A program made the translations under genes and the position numbers. From positions 423,843 through 487,842 of the forward strand of contig JNKY01000010.1 of the NCBI GenBank assembly GCA_000702245.1: a DNA stretch of 64,000 nt, written 5' to 3'. Below are positions 45,226 to 54,918 of the stretch, piece by piece (position 1 is the stretch's first letter; each line of letters begins with the position of its first letter). Origin of the DNA: Lachnospiraceae bacterium C6A11. Its GTDB lineage: Bacteria > Bacillota > Clostridia > Lachnospirales > Lachnospiraceae. A model generated the notes under the pieces. It saw only the letters and a program-made list of their open reading frames with translations. It was not told where the DNA came from and searched no databases.

Positions 45226-46629
45226 ATGAGTATAGATATTAACAGAAAGGCGCCGCGGAGGATAGCGCAGGCGATAATATCATCCCTTAAGGGCGGAGTT
45301 GTACCGAGAGTCGGGCTTCCGTATATAACTGTTGGCAGAGAGAAGGAAATAGAGGCGTTCCTGAATGATGAGGAGATAATTGCAGAGGGCGGAGCCTCCT
45401 TCAGATTCATAGTTGGAAAATACGGCAGCGGCAAGAGCTTTCTCCTGCAGACTATAAGAAACTATGCGCTTGATAAGAATTTTGTTGTGGTTGATGCAGA
45501 CCTGACTCCGGAGAGAAGACTGCAGGGCACACATGGCCAGGGGCTTGCAACCTACAAGGAGCTTATCAGAAATATGTCCACAAAGACCAGACCGGAGGGT
45601 GGTGCCCTCAGCCTGATCCTTGACAGATGGATCAATGAGGTGCAGAAGGATGTGATGGACAGAACTTCTCTCGGAGGCGGAGTATCATCCGGAGATATGC
45701 AGGAGGGTTCGAATCATGTATCCGAACAAACTTCACAGAAAGAGACTTCGTCGTCACAGATAGAGCTTCTGGTTGAGAAGGAGATCAGGGATACTGTATT
45801 TTCGCTGAATGACATGGTGCATGGCTTCGATTTTGCGAGGCTGCTCAGTATTTATTACGAAGCGTATGTGAAGGGTGATGATGAGGCCAAGGCCAAGGTC
45901 ATCAAATGGTTCAGAGGCGAATATACGACTAAAACTGATGCAAAGAAGGAACTTGGCGTAAATATCATAATTACCGACGATGACTGGTATGAATATATCA
46001 AGATATTTGCGGCGTTCCTGAATAAGGCAGGCTACAGCGGTATGTATATTTTGATCGATGAGCTTGTAAACATCTACAAGATCACAAACTCGATCACAAG
46101 ACAGAATAATTATGAGAAGATGCTTGCGATGTATAATGATGCGATGCAGGGAAAGGCACATTATCTTGGCATCATAATGTGCGGTACACCGGAATGTATG
46201 GAGGACAAGAGGAGAGGCGTTTACAGCTATGAAGCACTCCGGTCAAGGCTCGGCAGCGGAAGATTTGCGGGAGAGCATGCAGATCTTATGGCGCCGGTCA
46301 TTAAGCTTAAGGCGCTCAGCTACGAGGAAATGCTGGTCCTGACAGAAAAGCTGTCCGCGCTTCATGCGGATCTCTATAACTATAAGCTTAGGCTTACAGA
46401 TGAGGATATGATATTTTTCCTGAAGGCTGAATATGAGCGTATCGGTGCAAGTCAGCTGATCACACCTCGAGAGGTTATCAGAGATTATATAGAAGTGCTG
46501 GATATTCTCTATCAGGAGCCGGAGCTTGGACTGAAGGATCTGCTGGGGTCGGACAGGTTTGAGTTTACAAAGTCAGAGGCTGTCGATGAAGAAACAGTCG
46601 ATTCTCAGTACGCTGAATTCAAGATATAA
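45226..46629 (+). CDS. BrxD-like (DUF2791) P-loop ATPase
   Basis: A 467-residue ATPase of the family annotated as BREX system ATP-binding protein. It starts with RRIAQAIISSLKGGVVPRVG (the usual BrxD opening) and VGREKEIEAFLNDE, then Walker A GKYGSGKSF (~64-72), Walker B ILIDEL (~275-280), and a sensor-like ARG-rich C-terminal half (YEALRSRLGSGRFAG). A hydrophilic insert (~155-185) is variable. GAGGAACAG site. In type 2 BREX/Pgl loci brxD sits directly beside brxHI; here an AlkD-like gene intervenes. Confidence 0.87.
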   Translation: MSIDINRKAPRRIAQAIISSLKGGVVPRVGLPYITVGREKEIEAFLNDEEIIAEGGASFRFIVGKYGSGKSFLLQTIRNYALDKNFVVVDADLTPERRLQGTHGQGLATYKELIRNMSTKTRPEGGALSLILDRWINEVQKDVMDRTSLGGGVSSGDMQEGSNHVSEQTSQKETSSSQIELLVEKEIRDTVFSLNDMVHGFDFARLLSIYYEAYVKGDDEAKAKVIKWFRGEYTTKTDAKKELGVNIIITDDDWYEYIKIFAAFLNKAGYSGMYILIDELVNIYKITNSITRQNNYEKMLAMYNDAMQGKAHYLGIIMCGTPECMEDKRRGVYSYEALRSRLGSGRFAGEHADLMAPVIKLKALSYEEMLVLTEKLSALHADLYNYKLRLTDEDMIFFLKAEYERIGASQLITPREVIRDYIEVLDILYQEPELGLKDLLGSDRFEFTKSEAVDEETVDSQYAEFKI

Positions 46630-46648
46630 AAAAGTGAAAGGGAAAGGT

Positions 46649-47332
46649 ATGATACGTGATGAGATAATAGAGGAGCTGTTCAGGCTCCAGGATAAAAAAT
46701 ACAGGGATTTTCAGGGGAATCTGATTCCGCCCAAAACGGTAGATGATATGATAGGAGTTCGTACGCCTGAGCTTAAGAAATACGCTAAGGAGCTGCTTAA
46801 GCGAGAAGATATCGGTGAGTTTCTGGATATCCTTCCACATCAGTATTTTGATGAGTATCAGCTGCATGCATTTATCATCTCAAGTATAAAGGATTATGAC
46901 AAATGCATGGCGGAGATTGAGAAGTTTCTGCCGTATGTGGACAACTGGGCAACCTGCGATACGCTGATTCCGAAGGTATTTGCGAAGCATCACAGCGAAC
47001 TCCTCCAGCATATAATGGTCTGGATAGCTTCGGATAAAACTTATACAGTGCGATATGCTATCGGTACTTTGATGAGATACTTCCTGAATGATGAATTTGA
47101 TGTTAAATATCCGAAGATGGTTGCTAAGGTTCGCTCGGAAGAATACTACGTAAATATGATGATAGCGTGGTATTTTGCGACTGCGCTTGCGAAGCAGTAT
47201 GATGCAGTTTTGCCGTATATCGAGGAGAGAAAGCTTGATAAGTGGACTCATAATAAGACGATACAGAAGGCGATAGAGAGCTTCCGTGTAACGCCGGAGC
47301 ATAAGGAGTACTTGAAAACGCTGAAGTATTGA
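46649..47332 (+). CDS. AlkD-like DNA alkylation repair protein
   Basis: A 227-residue all-helical HEAT-repeat protein of the DNA alkylation repair (AlkD) family. ATG 46649 follows GGGAAAGG and lies 19 nt after the ATPase gene. Family marks: IGVRTPELKKYAKEL, YDEYQLHAFIIS-like FDEYQLHAFI, FLPYVDNWATCDTL (the Asp equivalent to the catalytic region) and YVNMMIAWYFATALAK. AlkD enzymes excise bulky or cationic alkylated bases without flipping; some homologues only bind DNA. It is the unusual member of the module and may be an effector, a damage sensor or a passenger. Confidence 0.9.
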   Translation: MIRDEIIEELFRLQDKKYRDFQGNLIPPKTVDDMIGVRTPELKKYAKELLKREDIGEFLDILPHQYFDEYQLHAFIISSIKDYDKCMAEIEKFLPYVDNWATCDTLIPKVFAKHHSELLQHIMVWIASDKTYTVRYAIGTLMRYFLNDEFDVKYPKMVAKVRSEEYYVNMMIAWYFATALAKQYDAVLPYIEERKLDKWTHNKTIQKAIESFRVTPEHKEYLKTLKY

Positions 47333-47405
47333 TAGCAGTTTATGGATGTGAATGTGTATCAGGGATTATTATCGGTGAATATGATGGTGAAGTGGATCAG
47401 AGGAT

Positions 47406-49694
47406 ATGGACATTTTTGATAGGTATGCACCCTTTGTGCAGGAATATATTTATAGGAATAATTGGGAGAATCTGAGAGGAATACAGGTTGCGGCCGGAGA
47501 TGCAATATTTAATACGGACGAGAACCTTCTTCTTACTGCGTCTACAGCTTCGGGCAAGACCGAGGCGGTATTCTTCCCTATAATAACTCTCTTCTCCGAA
47601 GATATGCCGAAGTCAGTGGGCTGTATATATATCGGACCGCTTAAGGCACTCATAAATGACCAGTTCGACAGGTTGACAGAGCTTTGTGAGGAGGCTGATA
47701 TTCCTGTGTGGCATTGGCACGGAGATGTAGCCAGGACACATAAGGAGAAGCTTTTGAAGAATCCTTCCGGTATCCTGCAGATCACGCCGGAATCTCTTGA
47801 GGCCATGCTCATCCATAAGCATTCGATCATCGGAAGTCTGTTCAGTGACCTGAGATTTATCGTGATCGATGAGGTGCATTCACTGCTCCGTGGTGACAGA
47901 GGCGGGCAGACACTTTGTCTTATTGAGAGACTTTCGAAGCTTGCAGGCGTGAAGCCGAGAAGGATTGGACTCTCTGCGACAATAGGCGAGCCTGAGGCAG
48001 TTGGACGCTTCCTTGCTAGTGGAACCGGCAGAGGAACCATAATCCCGAAGATTGAACAGAAGGGCATGACATGGAGACTCTCCATGGAGCACTTCTACAT
48101 ACAGAGCGGTCGGGATGGTGAGAGTAATTCCGGAGCTGATAATTCGGGCGACATCAATCAGGAAGAATGCATAGATAAAGGTACAGAAGAACGTATTATA
48201 GGTAAGACTTCAGTTGATGTATTTAGTGCAGAGAAAAATAAAGACGAATTCGATCCGTCGTTCAAATACATATTCGACAATACAAGAAATAAAAAGTGCC
48301 TTGTATTTGTGAATTCACGTGAGGAGTGCGAGGCAGTAACAACTACACTTCGAAGATACAGTGAGCTCTATGGTGAGGATGAAAGGTTTCAGATTCATCA
48401 TGGAAATATTTCTGCAGCACTGCGCGAGACGGCGGAGGACGTGATGAAGGATGATTATGAGAATCAGACGACAGTCACAACAGCAACTCTTGAGCTGGGA
48501 ATCGATATAGGAAGGCTTGAGAGAGCATTTCAGATAGATGCACCGTGGACAGTATCTGCATTCCTGCAGAGGATGGGACGTACAGGAAGACGCGGAGACC
48601 CGCAGGAAATGTGGTTTGTCATGCGTGAGGAAGAGGTTGAGGCGAGAGCTATGCTGCCGGTCACTATTCCGTGGACTCTTATCCAGGGAATAGCGCTTGT
48701 GCAGCTCTATGTTGAAGAAAGATGGGTTGAACCACCGAGACTTGACAGGCTTCCATACAGCCTGCTTTATCATCAGACCATGAGCACACTTATGTCCTGT
48801 GGAGAGATGACACCTGCAGGGCTTGCTGCAAGAGTTCTTCCGCTTACCTTTTTCCACAGAGTGACGCAGGAGGATTATAAGGTTCTGCTTCAGCATCTCC
48901 TGAAGATCGGACATATACAGCAGACTGCAGAGGGCGGACTTATTGTCGGACTCGCAGGCGAGAAGGTCGTTAATAACTTCAAGTTCTATGGCGTATTTCA
49001 GGAGAGTGAGGAATTCACTGTAAGAAGTGAAAATCAGGAGCTTGGTACGATAGTTGCACCGCCGCCTGTTGGAGAGAAGATTGCGATTGCAGGACGTGTA
49101 TGGACAGTGCTTGATGTTGATAAAAAGAGACATACGGTTTACTGTACGCTTGTGAGGGGCAGTGTACCGGCGTATTTCGGACAGTGCCCGGGAGACCTTC
49201 ACACGAAGGTGCTTACAAGAATGAGGCAGGTGCTTCACGAAGAGAAGGGATATCCTTATCTTATGAAGAATGCCGTCACACGACTTGAAAAGGCAAGGGA
49301 AACGGTCAGTGCTTCAGGAATAGGCTCGGATGTTCTTCTGAACCTTGGCGGAACGAAATGGTGTTTCTTCCCATGGATAGGAACCTACGGTTTTCTTGCG
49401 CTTGAAAGAGTACTGCGCATCAAATGTGCCCCAAGACTCGGACTTAAGAACTTCGATTCATCGAGACCGTATTTTATGGTATTTACAATGAGGGCAGGCA
49501 GAGATGAGTTCTTCCGTATCCTTAAAGAAGAGCTAAGTAAAGACTTTGAGGCAAGGACACTTATCTATCCGAAGGAAGTTCCGCTTTTCGATAAATACGA
49601 CGAATACCTTCCGGAGAAGCTGCTTATAAAAGGCTTCGCGGAGAGTGTGCTTGACCTTGATGGTCTGCGCAAAAAATCAGAGGAATGGAATTAA
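47406..49694 (+). CDS. BrxHI-like superfamily II DEAD/DEAH helicase
   Basis: A 762-residue helicase. Motif I is TASTASGKTEA (~44-54), motif Ib GPLKALIND, motif II DEVHSLLRGDRGG (~154), motif III SATIG, and motif VI QRMGRTGRRGD (~388). The first domain is interrupted by an acidic Ser/Asn/Glu insert (~235-280). The last ~300 residues (DIF... LNLGGTKWCFFPWIGTYG) form an Lhr-like accessory domain. BrxHI/Lhr-like helicases accompany brxD in BREX and Pgl loci. It ends inside a strong bidirectional terminator, closing the module. Confidence 0.9.
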   Translation: MDIFDRYAPFVQEYIYRNNWENLRGIQVAAGDAIFNTDENLLLTASTASGKTEAVFFPIITLFSEDMPKSVGCIYIGPLKALINDQFDRLTELCEEADIPVWHWHGDVARTHKEKLLKNPSGILQITPESLEAMLIHKHSIIGSLFSDLRFIVIDEVHSLLRGDRGGQTLCLIERLSKLAGVKPRRIGLSATIGEPEAVGRFLASGTGRGTIIPKIEQKGMTWRLSMEHFYIQSGRDGESNSGADNSGDINQEECIDKGTEERIIGKTSVDVFSAEKNKDEFDPSFKYIFDNTRNKKCLVFVNSREECEAVTTTLRRYSELYGEDERFQIHHGNISAALRETAEDVMKDDYENQTTVTTATLELGIDIGRLERAFQIDAPWTVSAFLQRMGRTGRRGDPQEMWFVMREEEVEARAMLPVTIPWTLIQGIALVQLYVEERWVEPPRLDRLPYSLLYHQTMSTLMSCGEMTPAGLAARVLPLTFFHRVTQEDYKVLLQHLLKIGHIQQTAEGGLIVGLAGEKVVNNFKFYGVFQESEEFTVRSENQELGTIVAPPPVGEKIAIAGRVWTVLDVDKKRHTVYCTLVRGSVPAYFGQCPGDLHTKVLTRMRQVLHEEKGYPYLMKNAVTRLEKARETVSASGIGSDVLLNLGGTKWCFFPWIGTYGFLALERVLRIKCAPRLGLKNFDSSRPYFMVFTMRAGRDEFFRILKEELSKDFEARTLIYPKEVPLFDKYDEYLPEKLLIKGFAESVLDLDGLRKKSEEWN

Positions 49695-49736
49695 AAACGG
49701 TGAAGAGATATTTGAATAATCTCTTCACCGTTTTTT
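49693..49736. terminator. Bidirectional terminator between the module and sulP
   Basis: Perfect 17-bp stem AAAAACGGTGAAGAGAT / ATCTCTTCACCGTTTTT, with A and T runs on either side, so it serves both converging transcripts. Confidence 0.96.
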
Positions 49737-51966
49737 ATAGACTATTACGAATTGTCTCTATCTCTTTGGCAAGCTCAGGGTTGTTCTGCTTCAGCTTTGT
49801 GAGTGCCTTGGTTCTTTCTTCAACGATCCTGTTATAAGCCTTAGGGTGAGCCTTCTTCATAGCGGCCTCTCTCTCCAGACGTCTTCTCAGAATACGTTCG
49901 ATAGAAGGCTTATTCTTCTCCATGATCTTAATCTCAAGATTCTGTTTAAGCTCAAGAAGCCTGCTGTCAATCCTATCGATAGCTGATGAGGTGAGTATCT
50001 CTGTTTTTGACGAGATAGTCTTTCCTTCCTCAACCATGATGGCAAGCTGTATTTCGAGCAGTTCAAGAAGTTCTTCCTCATCAACTATATTCCAGTGACC
50101 GCCATAGGTGTCCTCAGCCTGGCGGATGTATTTTTTAATATCGAAGTCGTCGCTCTCAATGTCGAAATCAGGGTCCTCCGTGATCCTTGCGGCAATCTCA
50201 GAGGCAAGCCCCTGCATGATCTTATCAGCGTCGGAACCGTAAGCCCACTCAAACTCTGCCAGACGTCGGCTGGCCTTGCCGGGAGCCGGTGCATAATCCT
50301 CTTCAAATTCATATGGCGGAGTGATTCCGTTCTCAGTAAGCACCTGAATGATACGCGGCTTAACATGACCGGTCTTAATGAGCTCCTCAGCGCCGTAGGT
50401 ACGAAGCATATCATTTATCGTATCAACATGGCCGGCTATGTAGAAGGCTATATTCCGAGCTTCGTATTTTTTGTAAATACTCATAATTCTTTCGGCAGCC
50501 GTAAGGTCTATACTTCCGAGTGTTCCTGCATCGATTATTATAATGCGCGTATCATCCTTCACAGCGTCCTCGATATCCTGCTGGAATCTGTCGATATTTG
50601 CGTAGAAGAGAGCGCCTGTAAACCTGTAAATAATGACGCCCTTGATCGGACGCGAGTTCTTCATCCTGCTGAGAGAATGGAAACCCTCGATATCAGGCAC
50701 AACGCCCAGAAATGCGGTCGTCGGATTGGAAGCGCGTGAGATAAAGGTGACAGCCGAAAGTATGATCCCGACAAATACACCGTAGATCGTTCCAAATATA
50801 AGTACTGTGAAAAATGCGGCATAGAAGATCAGGAACTCGGTTTTGTCAATCTTTCTAAGCTTATGAGCCAGGCCGAATTCAAAGGTTCCGATAAGTGCCG
50901 AGATAACTATACCGGTAAGGATCGGAACCGGCAGATAAGAGATAAAGCCTGTGCCGAAGAGGACTATCAGAAGCATTACCAGACCGGCTGTAACAGACAT
51001 GATCTGGGAACGTACCTTGTACTGATCAGCAATACCCGAACGTGAAACACTTCCGTTCACCGGACAGCATCCGATAAAAGAAGCTGCAAGATTGCAAATA
51101 GCATAAGCGAGATTTTCACGCCGTGGTCTAAGCCTTTCATCGTGCTTCCTTGCAAGGTTACTTGTTGCAAGAAGTGTCTCCGCAAGGATGACCATAGCGA
51201 TGGTCAGGCTCGGAACAACAATCTCAGTAAAACGCCCCGAAAGAAGCGTAAGGTCCGGCGCTTTAATCTCAGGGAATCCCTTCTTTACTACAGGAAGGAG
51301 CTTAACGCCCTTATCACTCAGTTTAAAGATGTATTCCAATAAGGCGCCGATAAATACACATATTCCCGACATTGGTATCATCGGAGCAAAACGTTTGAAC
51401 AGAAGTATTATCACGACTGTAGAAATCCCAAGAACAAGAGAAATTACAGATACGCCGTCACGCGCCTCATCATAAATATGTTTGAAAAGCTCGATTATCT
51501 CACCTCTGCCTGAGGTGCCGCCGAAGAGCTTAGGTATCTGCATACAGATGATCGTAACGCCGATTCCGGTGATAAAACCGCCGACAACCGGCTGTGATAT
51601 AAACTTAAGTATTCTGCTCGCGCGTATTAAAAAGAAGAAAAGAAGCCATAAACCTGTTATAAGAGTAATAACAGGGACCAGACTGACTGCTTCCTCAGAT
51701 TCAGCTGTTATTCCGAGGCTTGCAAGCATTCCTCCGACAAGTGCTGCAGGTGCCGCATCAACGCCAAAAATAAATCTCGGCGAACCCGAAATAAAAGCAA
51801 ACAGAAGTATAGGAAGGATCGAACCGTATAGACCGTATTTAACAGGAAGCCCGGCAACAAGGGCATAACCCATCGAGATCGGAATGGACACAAGAGCGAT
51901 CACCACACCGACCATAACATCGCTTATTATATACTTGTTACTGTAACCCTTCTCCCGTGCCAGCAA
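49735..51966 (-). CDS. SulP-family anion transporter with STAS domain and long C-terminal tail
   Basis: A 743-residue SLC26/SulP transporter. It starts with TTG at 51966, supported by GGGAGGAAAAAGAC; a nearby ATG is out of frame. About 10-12 helices (~15-440) open with VGVVIALVSIPISMGYALVAGLP, split here by family as SIPISMGYALVAGLP, and contain CCPVNGSVSRSG. A STAS domain (~455-560) includes IIDAGTLGSIDLTAAERI. The remaining ~180 residues, unusual in length, are acidic then strongly basic and coiled-coil-like (NKPSIERILRRRLEREAA). Likely imports sulfate, bicarbonate or another anion. Confidence 0.92.
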   Translation of the reverse strand: MLAREKGYSNKYIISDVMVGVVIALVSIPISMGYALVAGLPVKYGLYGSILPILLFAFISGSPRFIFGVDAAPAALVGGMLASLGITAESEEAVSLVPVITLITGLWLLFFFLIRASRILKFISQPVVGGFITGIGVTIICMQIPKLFGGTSGRGEIIELFKHIYDEARDGVSVISLVLGISTVVIILLFKRFAPMIPMSGICVFIGALLEYIFKLSDKGVKLLPVVKKGFPEIKAPDLTLLSGRFTEIVVPSLTIAMVILAETLLATSNLARKHDERLRPRRENLAYAICNLAASFIGCCPVNGSVSRSGIADQYKVRSQIMSVTAGLVMLLIVLFGTGFISYLPVPILTGIVISALIGTFEFGLAHKLRKIDKTEFLIFYAAFFTVLIFGTIYGVFVGIILSAVTFISRASNPTTAFLGVVPDIEGFHSLSRMKNSRPIKGVIIYRFTGALFYANIDRFQQDIEDAVKDDTRIIIIDAGTLGSIDLTAAERIMSIYKKYEARNIAFYIAGHVDTINDMLRTYGAEELIKTGHVKPRIIQVLTENGITPPYEFEEDYAPAPGKASRRLAEFEWAYGSDADKIMQGLASEIAARITEDPDFDIESDDFDIKKYIRQAEDTYGGHWNIVDEEELLELLEIQLAIMVEEGKTISSKTEILTSSAIDRIDSRLLELKQNLEIKIMEKNKPSIERILRRRLEREAAMKKAHPKAYNRIVEERTKALTKLKQNNPELAKEIETIRNSL

Positions 51967-51998
51967 GTCTTTTTCCTCCCATAGTAGTATGCCGCTTT

Positions 51999-52027
51999 AT
52001 TATATCATATACTTTCGATGTTATAAA
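51999..52027 (-). promoter_or_regulatory. Candidate promoter of the SulP gene
   Basis: On the - strand TTTATA, 17-bp spacer, TATAAT, ~33 nt before the TTG start. Confidence 0.6.
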
Positions 52028-52032
52028 TTATT

Positions 52033-52260
52033 GTTTGTCGTAATATAAATACAGCATGAGCGCACATATCTCTCAGTGTGACTAAGATATGCGAAATCAA
52101 TACAAATCAGCTTTGGTTTTTTCTAAGATTGTCCCAAAACTCGCTTCGCTCAAACATTGGAACAATCTTGAAAAAACAGCAAGCAATGATTTGTTTGATT
52201 TGACGCATATCCCGCAATACTTCGAGATATGTGTGCTCATGCTTTTATAATTGCAACAAA
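52033..52260. repeat. ~228-bp near-palindromic element
   Basis: Arms AGCATGAGCGCACATATCTC (52053-52072) and its near-perfect complement (52224-52243, one G-T type difference) extend outward through GTTTGT...TAAA and inward through GATATGCG / CGCATATC, CAAATCA / TGATTTG, TTTTTTC / GAAAAAA and AAGATTGT / ACAATCTT, leaving a ~29-nt centre (CTCGCTTCGCTC). As RNA it would be one long imperfect hairpin; as DNA it looks like a MITE or large REP element. No gene inside. Confidence 0.85.
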
Positions 52261-52262
52261 CA

Positions 52263-52300
52263 GACAGAAATACCGGGTGAATACATCCGGTATTTCTGTC
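52263..52300. other. Hairpin next to the palindromic element
   Basis: Perfect 14-bp stem GACAGAAATACCGG / CCGGTATTTCTGTC, 10-nt loop, no T-run. The rest of the gap to 52428 is AT-rich and holds nothing I recognise. Confidence 0.7.
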
Positions 52301-52428
52301 GTACGTTCAATTATATAAACATTAATTTAGTAGTTTAAGGATTTTTTAATAAATAGGATTGTATAGTAACCTCAGAGTTGAGAAATATGCCAAACAAAGT
52401 ATAATAAATCTAGAGGAGAGGATAAGAC

Positions 52429-54819
52429 ATGTTATTCAAAGTTTTAAGAAAAGACTTAAGAAAAAAGAAAAGTATAAATATCATCATTGTGATATTCGTC
52501 TTCATGGCTACGCTCTTTATATCGGCCAGCGTAAACCAGCTTATGGTAACTGTCAACGGACTGGACAACTTCTTCAAGGTTGCCGAGGTTGAGGACTATA
52601 ACATATTTACGATCGGTCAGCTTGGCAGCGAGCTTACGGATGCTGATAAGTATCTGCTGGAAGTGCTTGATGAAGAGCAGGAAAAGGGCATCATCAATTC
52701 CTACAGAATGGATCTGGGCTACTGGATGACCGGTGCCGACCTTCTGAAGAATGGCGAGGCAGTCAAATTCAAAAGCAGCATAGTGGCAAATACAGCCGAC
52801 AACCCGATGACCAGATTCTTCGATGAAGATAATGAAGAGATAACGGATGTCCCTGAGGGTTATATTTACATAGGAAGTACTCTGAAAAACAATATCAAGA
52901 TAAAGACGGGCGACAAGTTAACTATATTCTCTGATAACGGACTCCGCATAGAATTTACCGTAAAGGGAATGGTTAAGGATGCTGTATTTGGTGGCGAATT
53001 GATGGGCAACGGAAGGCTTCTGATGAATGGAAATGACCTCCAGAAGATAGCAGACAGCGGCGATTTTGCTTATGCAGGAATGATCGGAGTATCAACAGAT
53101 CATCAGAAAAAGCTTTTAACTGATATGAACAATGCTTCAGCTGACTGTGCATTTGCAGCACCAAAAAGCCTCCTCAAAACGGCATATATCATGGACATCG
53201 TAATGGCACTTATGCTCCTCATGGTCAGTGTCGGACTTGTAATAATATCAGTACTCATCCTCAGATTTACGATCATATTTACAATAAATGACGCCTTCAA
53301 AGAGATCGGTATCATGAAGGCAATCGGTATCAAGGACAAGAGGATCAGGAGGATGTATATAGTAAAATATGCAATCCTTACAATAGCCGGTGCGGCAGCG
53401 GGCTTCATCCTCAGTATATTTATCAGCCGCAGCCTTGTTAAGTCATCACTCAGAACTATGGTGCTTAAGAATGGCGGAAGCAGCATCATCGCAATGTTCC
53501 TTGCATCAGCACTCATGGTTTTCCTTATAATCTTTGCGGCATACAGAAGTACCAAGAAGGTTAAGAAGATGAAACCGATGGATGCCATAAGAAATGGCGC
53601 TGACGGCCAGAGATTCAAGAAGAAGGGTCTCATCAGACTTAAGAAAAAGAAGATAGGAACAACCTCCTTCCTGGCATTTAACGATCTGACGGTAAACTGG
53701 AAGAAGTTCCTCATCCCACTTCTTACAAGCGTTGTTGGTGCATGGCTCATGATCATGCCGGCAACATCCGTAAATACTCTTACCTCAGAGAAGGTTGCAC
53801 CACTTTTCGGTTTCCAGGAATCTGAATACTGCATTATTGATGATAAATATCAGGCAAATGCAGTTTATTATAAGGACAGACAGTACATCTATGACGGAAT
53901 GGATAATGTGGTGGAAACACTTGATAAGAACGGCATTAAGGTTGAGAAGATATTTACTGAGACAATGCTCAGAATGAAGATCCGAAAGGGTGATCTTAAG
54001 AGTACAACGACAGCTGTTCAGGGAATGAATACTAAGGTCAAGGATTATGTCCTCACTGAAGGAAAATCACCAAAATACGCCAATGAGATAGCAATTACAA
54101 AGAAGACTGCAGAATCAATTGATGCTGTAATGGGTGATACAATCTATATATCGAATGGTGATCATGAAGAAGAATATATAATCACAGGTTACTACCAGTC
54201 AATGAACAATATGGGCGAGGGTATCAGATTCCACGAGGATGCAGATATTTCCATGGAGTATATCTCAGCTGTATTTGCCTACCAGATCGATGTTGAAGGA
54301 AATCATACAGAGGATGAAATCGCCGATATACTTACCAGGGAATTCGGAAGAGATATTGAAGTATCAACCTTCCTTAAATATGCACAGGATATGATAGGAA
54401 GTATCATCCAGAACCTTCAGGATTATAAAGTGCTTGTCATTCTGGTCGTACTGCTCATCAATGCTATGGTCATCATTCTTATGCAGAGAACCTTCATCAT
54501 CCGTGAGAAGAGCAGCATCGCATCACTTAAGTCTGTTGGTTACAGCAACAAGAAGCTTAGGATCTGGCAGACCAAGAGAATGGGTATAGCGATCATCATA
54601 GGAACGATCATAGGAACTCTTACGTCAGAATTCTTTACGGACATCACATCCGGACAGGTATTTAAGATCATGGGTGCAAAGGATGTGGATTATAAGATCA
54701 ATCCGGTTGAAGTTTACGTTATCTATCCGATAGCACTTATCATATGCGGCATACTCGCCTGCTACTTCGTATCAAGAAGAGTTAAGAGAGTCGATGTAAG
54801 AAGTATGAATGTTGAATAA
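52429..54819 (+). CDS. FtsX-like ABC transporter permease
   Basis: A 796-residue permease with the MacB/BceB-like FtsX architecture: helix at ~17-40, an extracytoplasmic domain (~45-250), three helices (~255-375) with the first FtsX core (FKEIGIMKAIGIKDKRIRRMY), a second helix near 430 and extracytoplasmic domain (~450-660), and three final helices (~670-790) with EKSSIASLKSVGYSNKKL. Strong GGAGAGG site. Paired with the ATPase at 54919 and with a two-component system, as in peptide-antibiotic sensing and resistance modules. Confidence 0.92.
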   Translation: MLFKVLRKDLRKKKSINIIIVIFVFMATLFISASVNQLMVTVNGLDNFFKVAEVEDYNIFTIGQLGSELTDADKYLLEVLDEEQEKGIINSYRMDLGYWMTGADLLKNGEAVKFKSSIVANTADNPMTRFFDEDNEEITDVPEGYIYIGSTLKNNIKIKTGDKLTIFSDNGLRIEFTVKGMVKDAVFGGELMGNGRLLMNGNDLQKIADSGDFAYAGMIGVSTDHQKKLLTDMNNASADCAFAAPKSLLKTAYIMDIVMALMLLMVSVGLVIISVLILRFTIIFTINDAFKEIGIMKAIGIKDKRIRRMYIVKYAILTIAGAAAGFILSIFISRSLVKSSLRTMVLKNGGSSIIAMFLASALMVFLIIFAAYRSTKKVKKMKPMDAIRNGADGQRFKKKGLIRLKKKKIGTTSFLAFNDLTVNWKKFLIPLLTSVVGAWLMIMPATSVNTLTSEKVAPLFGFQESEYCIIDDKYQANAVYYKDRQYIYDGMDNVVETLDKNGIKVEKIFTETMLRMKIRKGDLKSTTTAVQGMNTKVKDYVLTEGKSPKYANEIAITKKTAESIDAVMGDTIYISNGDHEEEYIITGYYQSMNNMGEGIRFHEDADISMEYISAVFAYQIDVEGNHTEDEIADILTREFGRDIEVSTFLKYAQDMIGSIIQNLQDYKVLVILVVLLINAMVIILMQRTFIIREKSSIASLKSVGYSNKKLRIWQTKRMGIAIIIGTIIGTLTSEFFTDITSGQVFKIMGAKDVDYKINPVEVYVIYPIALIICGILACYFVSRRVKRVDVRSMNVE

Positions 54820-54838
54820 TAACAGATGTAAGATTAAA

Positions 54839-54861
54839 CCGGCCGGGTCTGCCCCGGCCGG
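54839..54861 (+). other. GC-rich hairpin between permease and ATPase genes
   Basis: Perfect 9-bp stem CCGGCCGGG / CCCGGCCGG, loop TCTGC, no T-run. Likely an mRNA stability or processing element setting the permease:ATPase ratio. Confidence 0.7.
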
Positions 54862-54918
54862 AGATAATAAACAGTTTATGTATGTATAGTGGTATAGATG
54901 AACATGGAGGAAAATAAA

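Noticed and set aside
48315..49238. Antisense frame of ~300 codons opposite the helicase gene
   Set aside because: Complete overlap with a clear helicase, no start signals and no recognisable domain.
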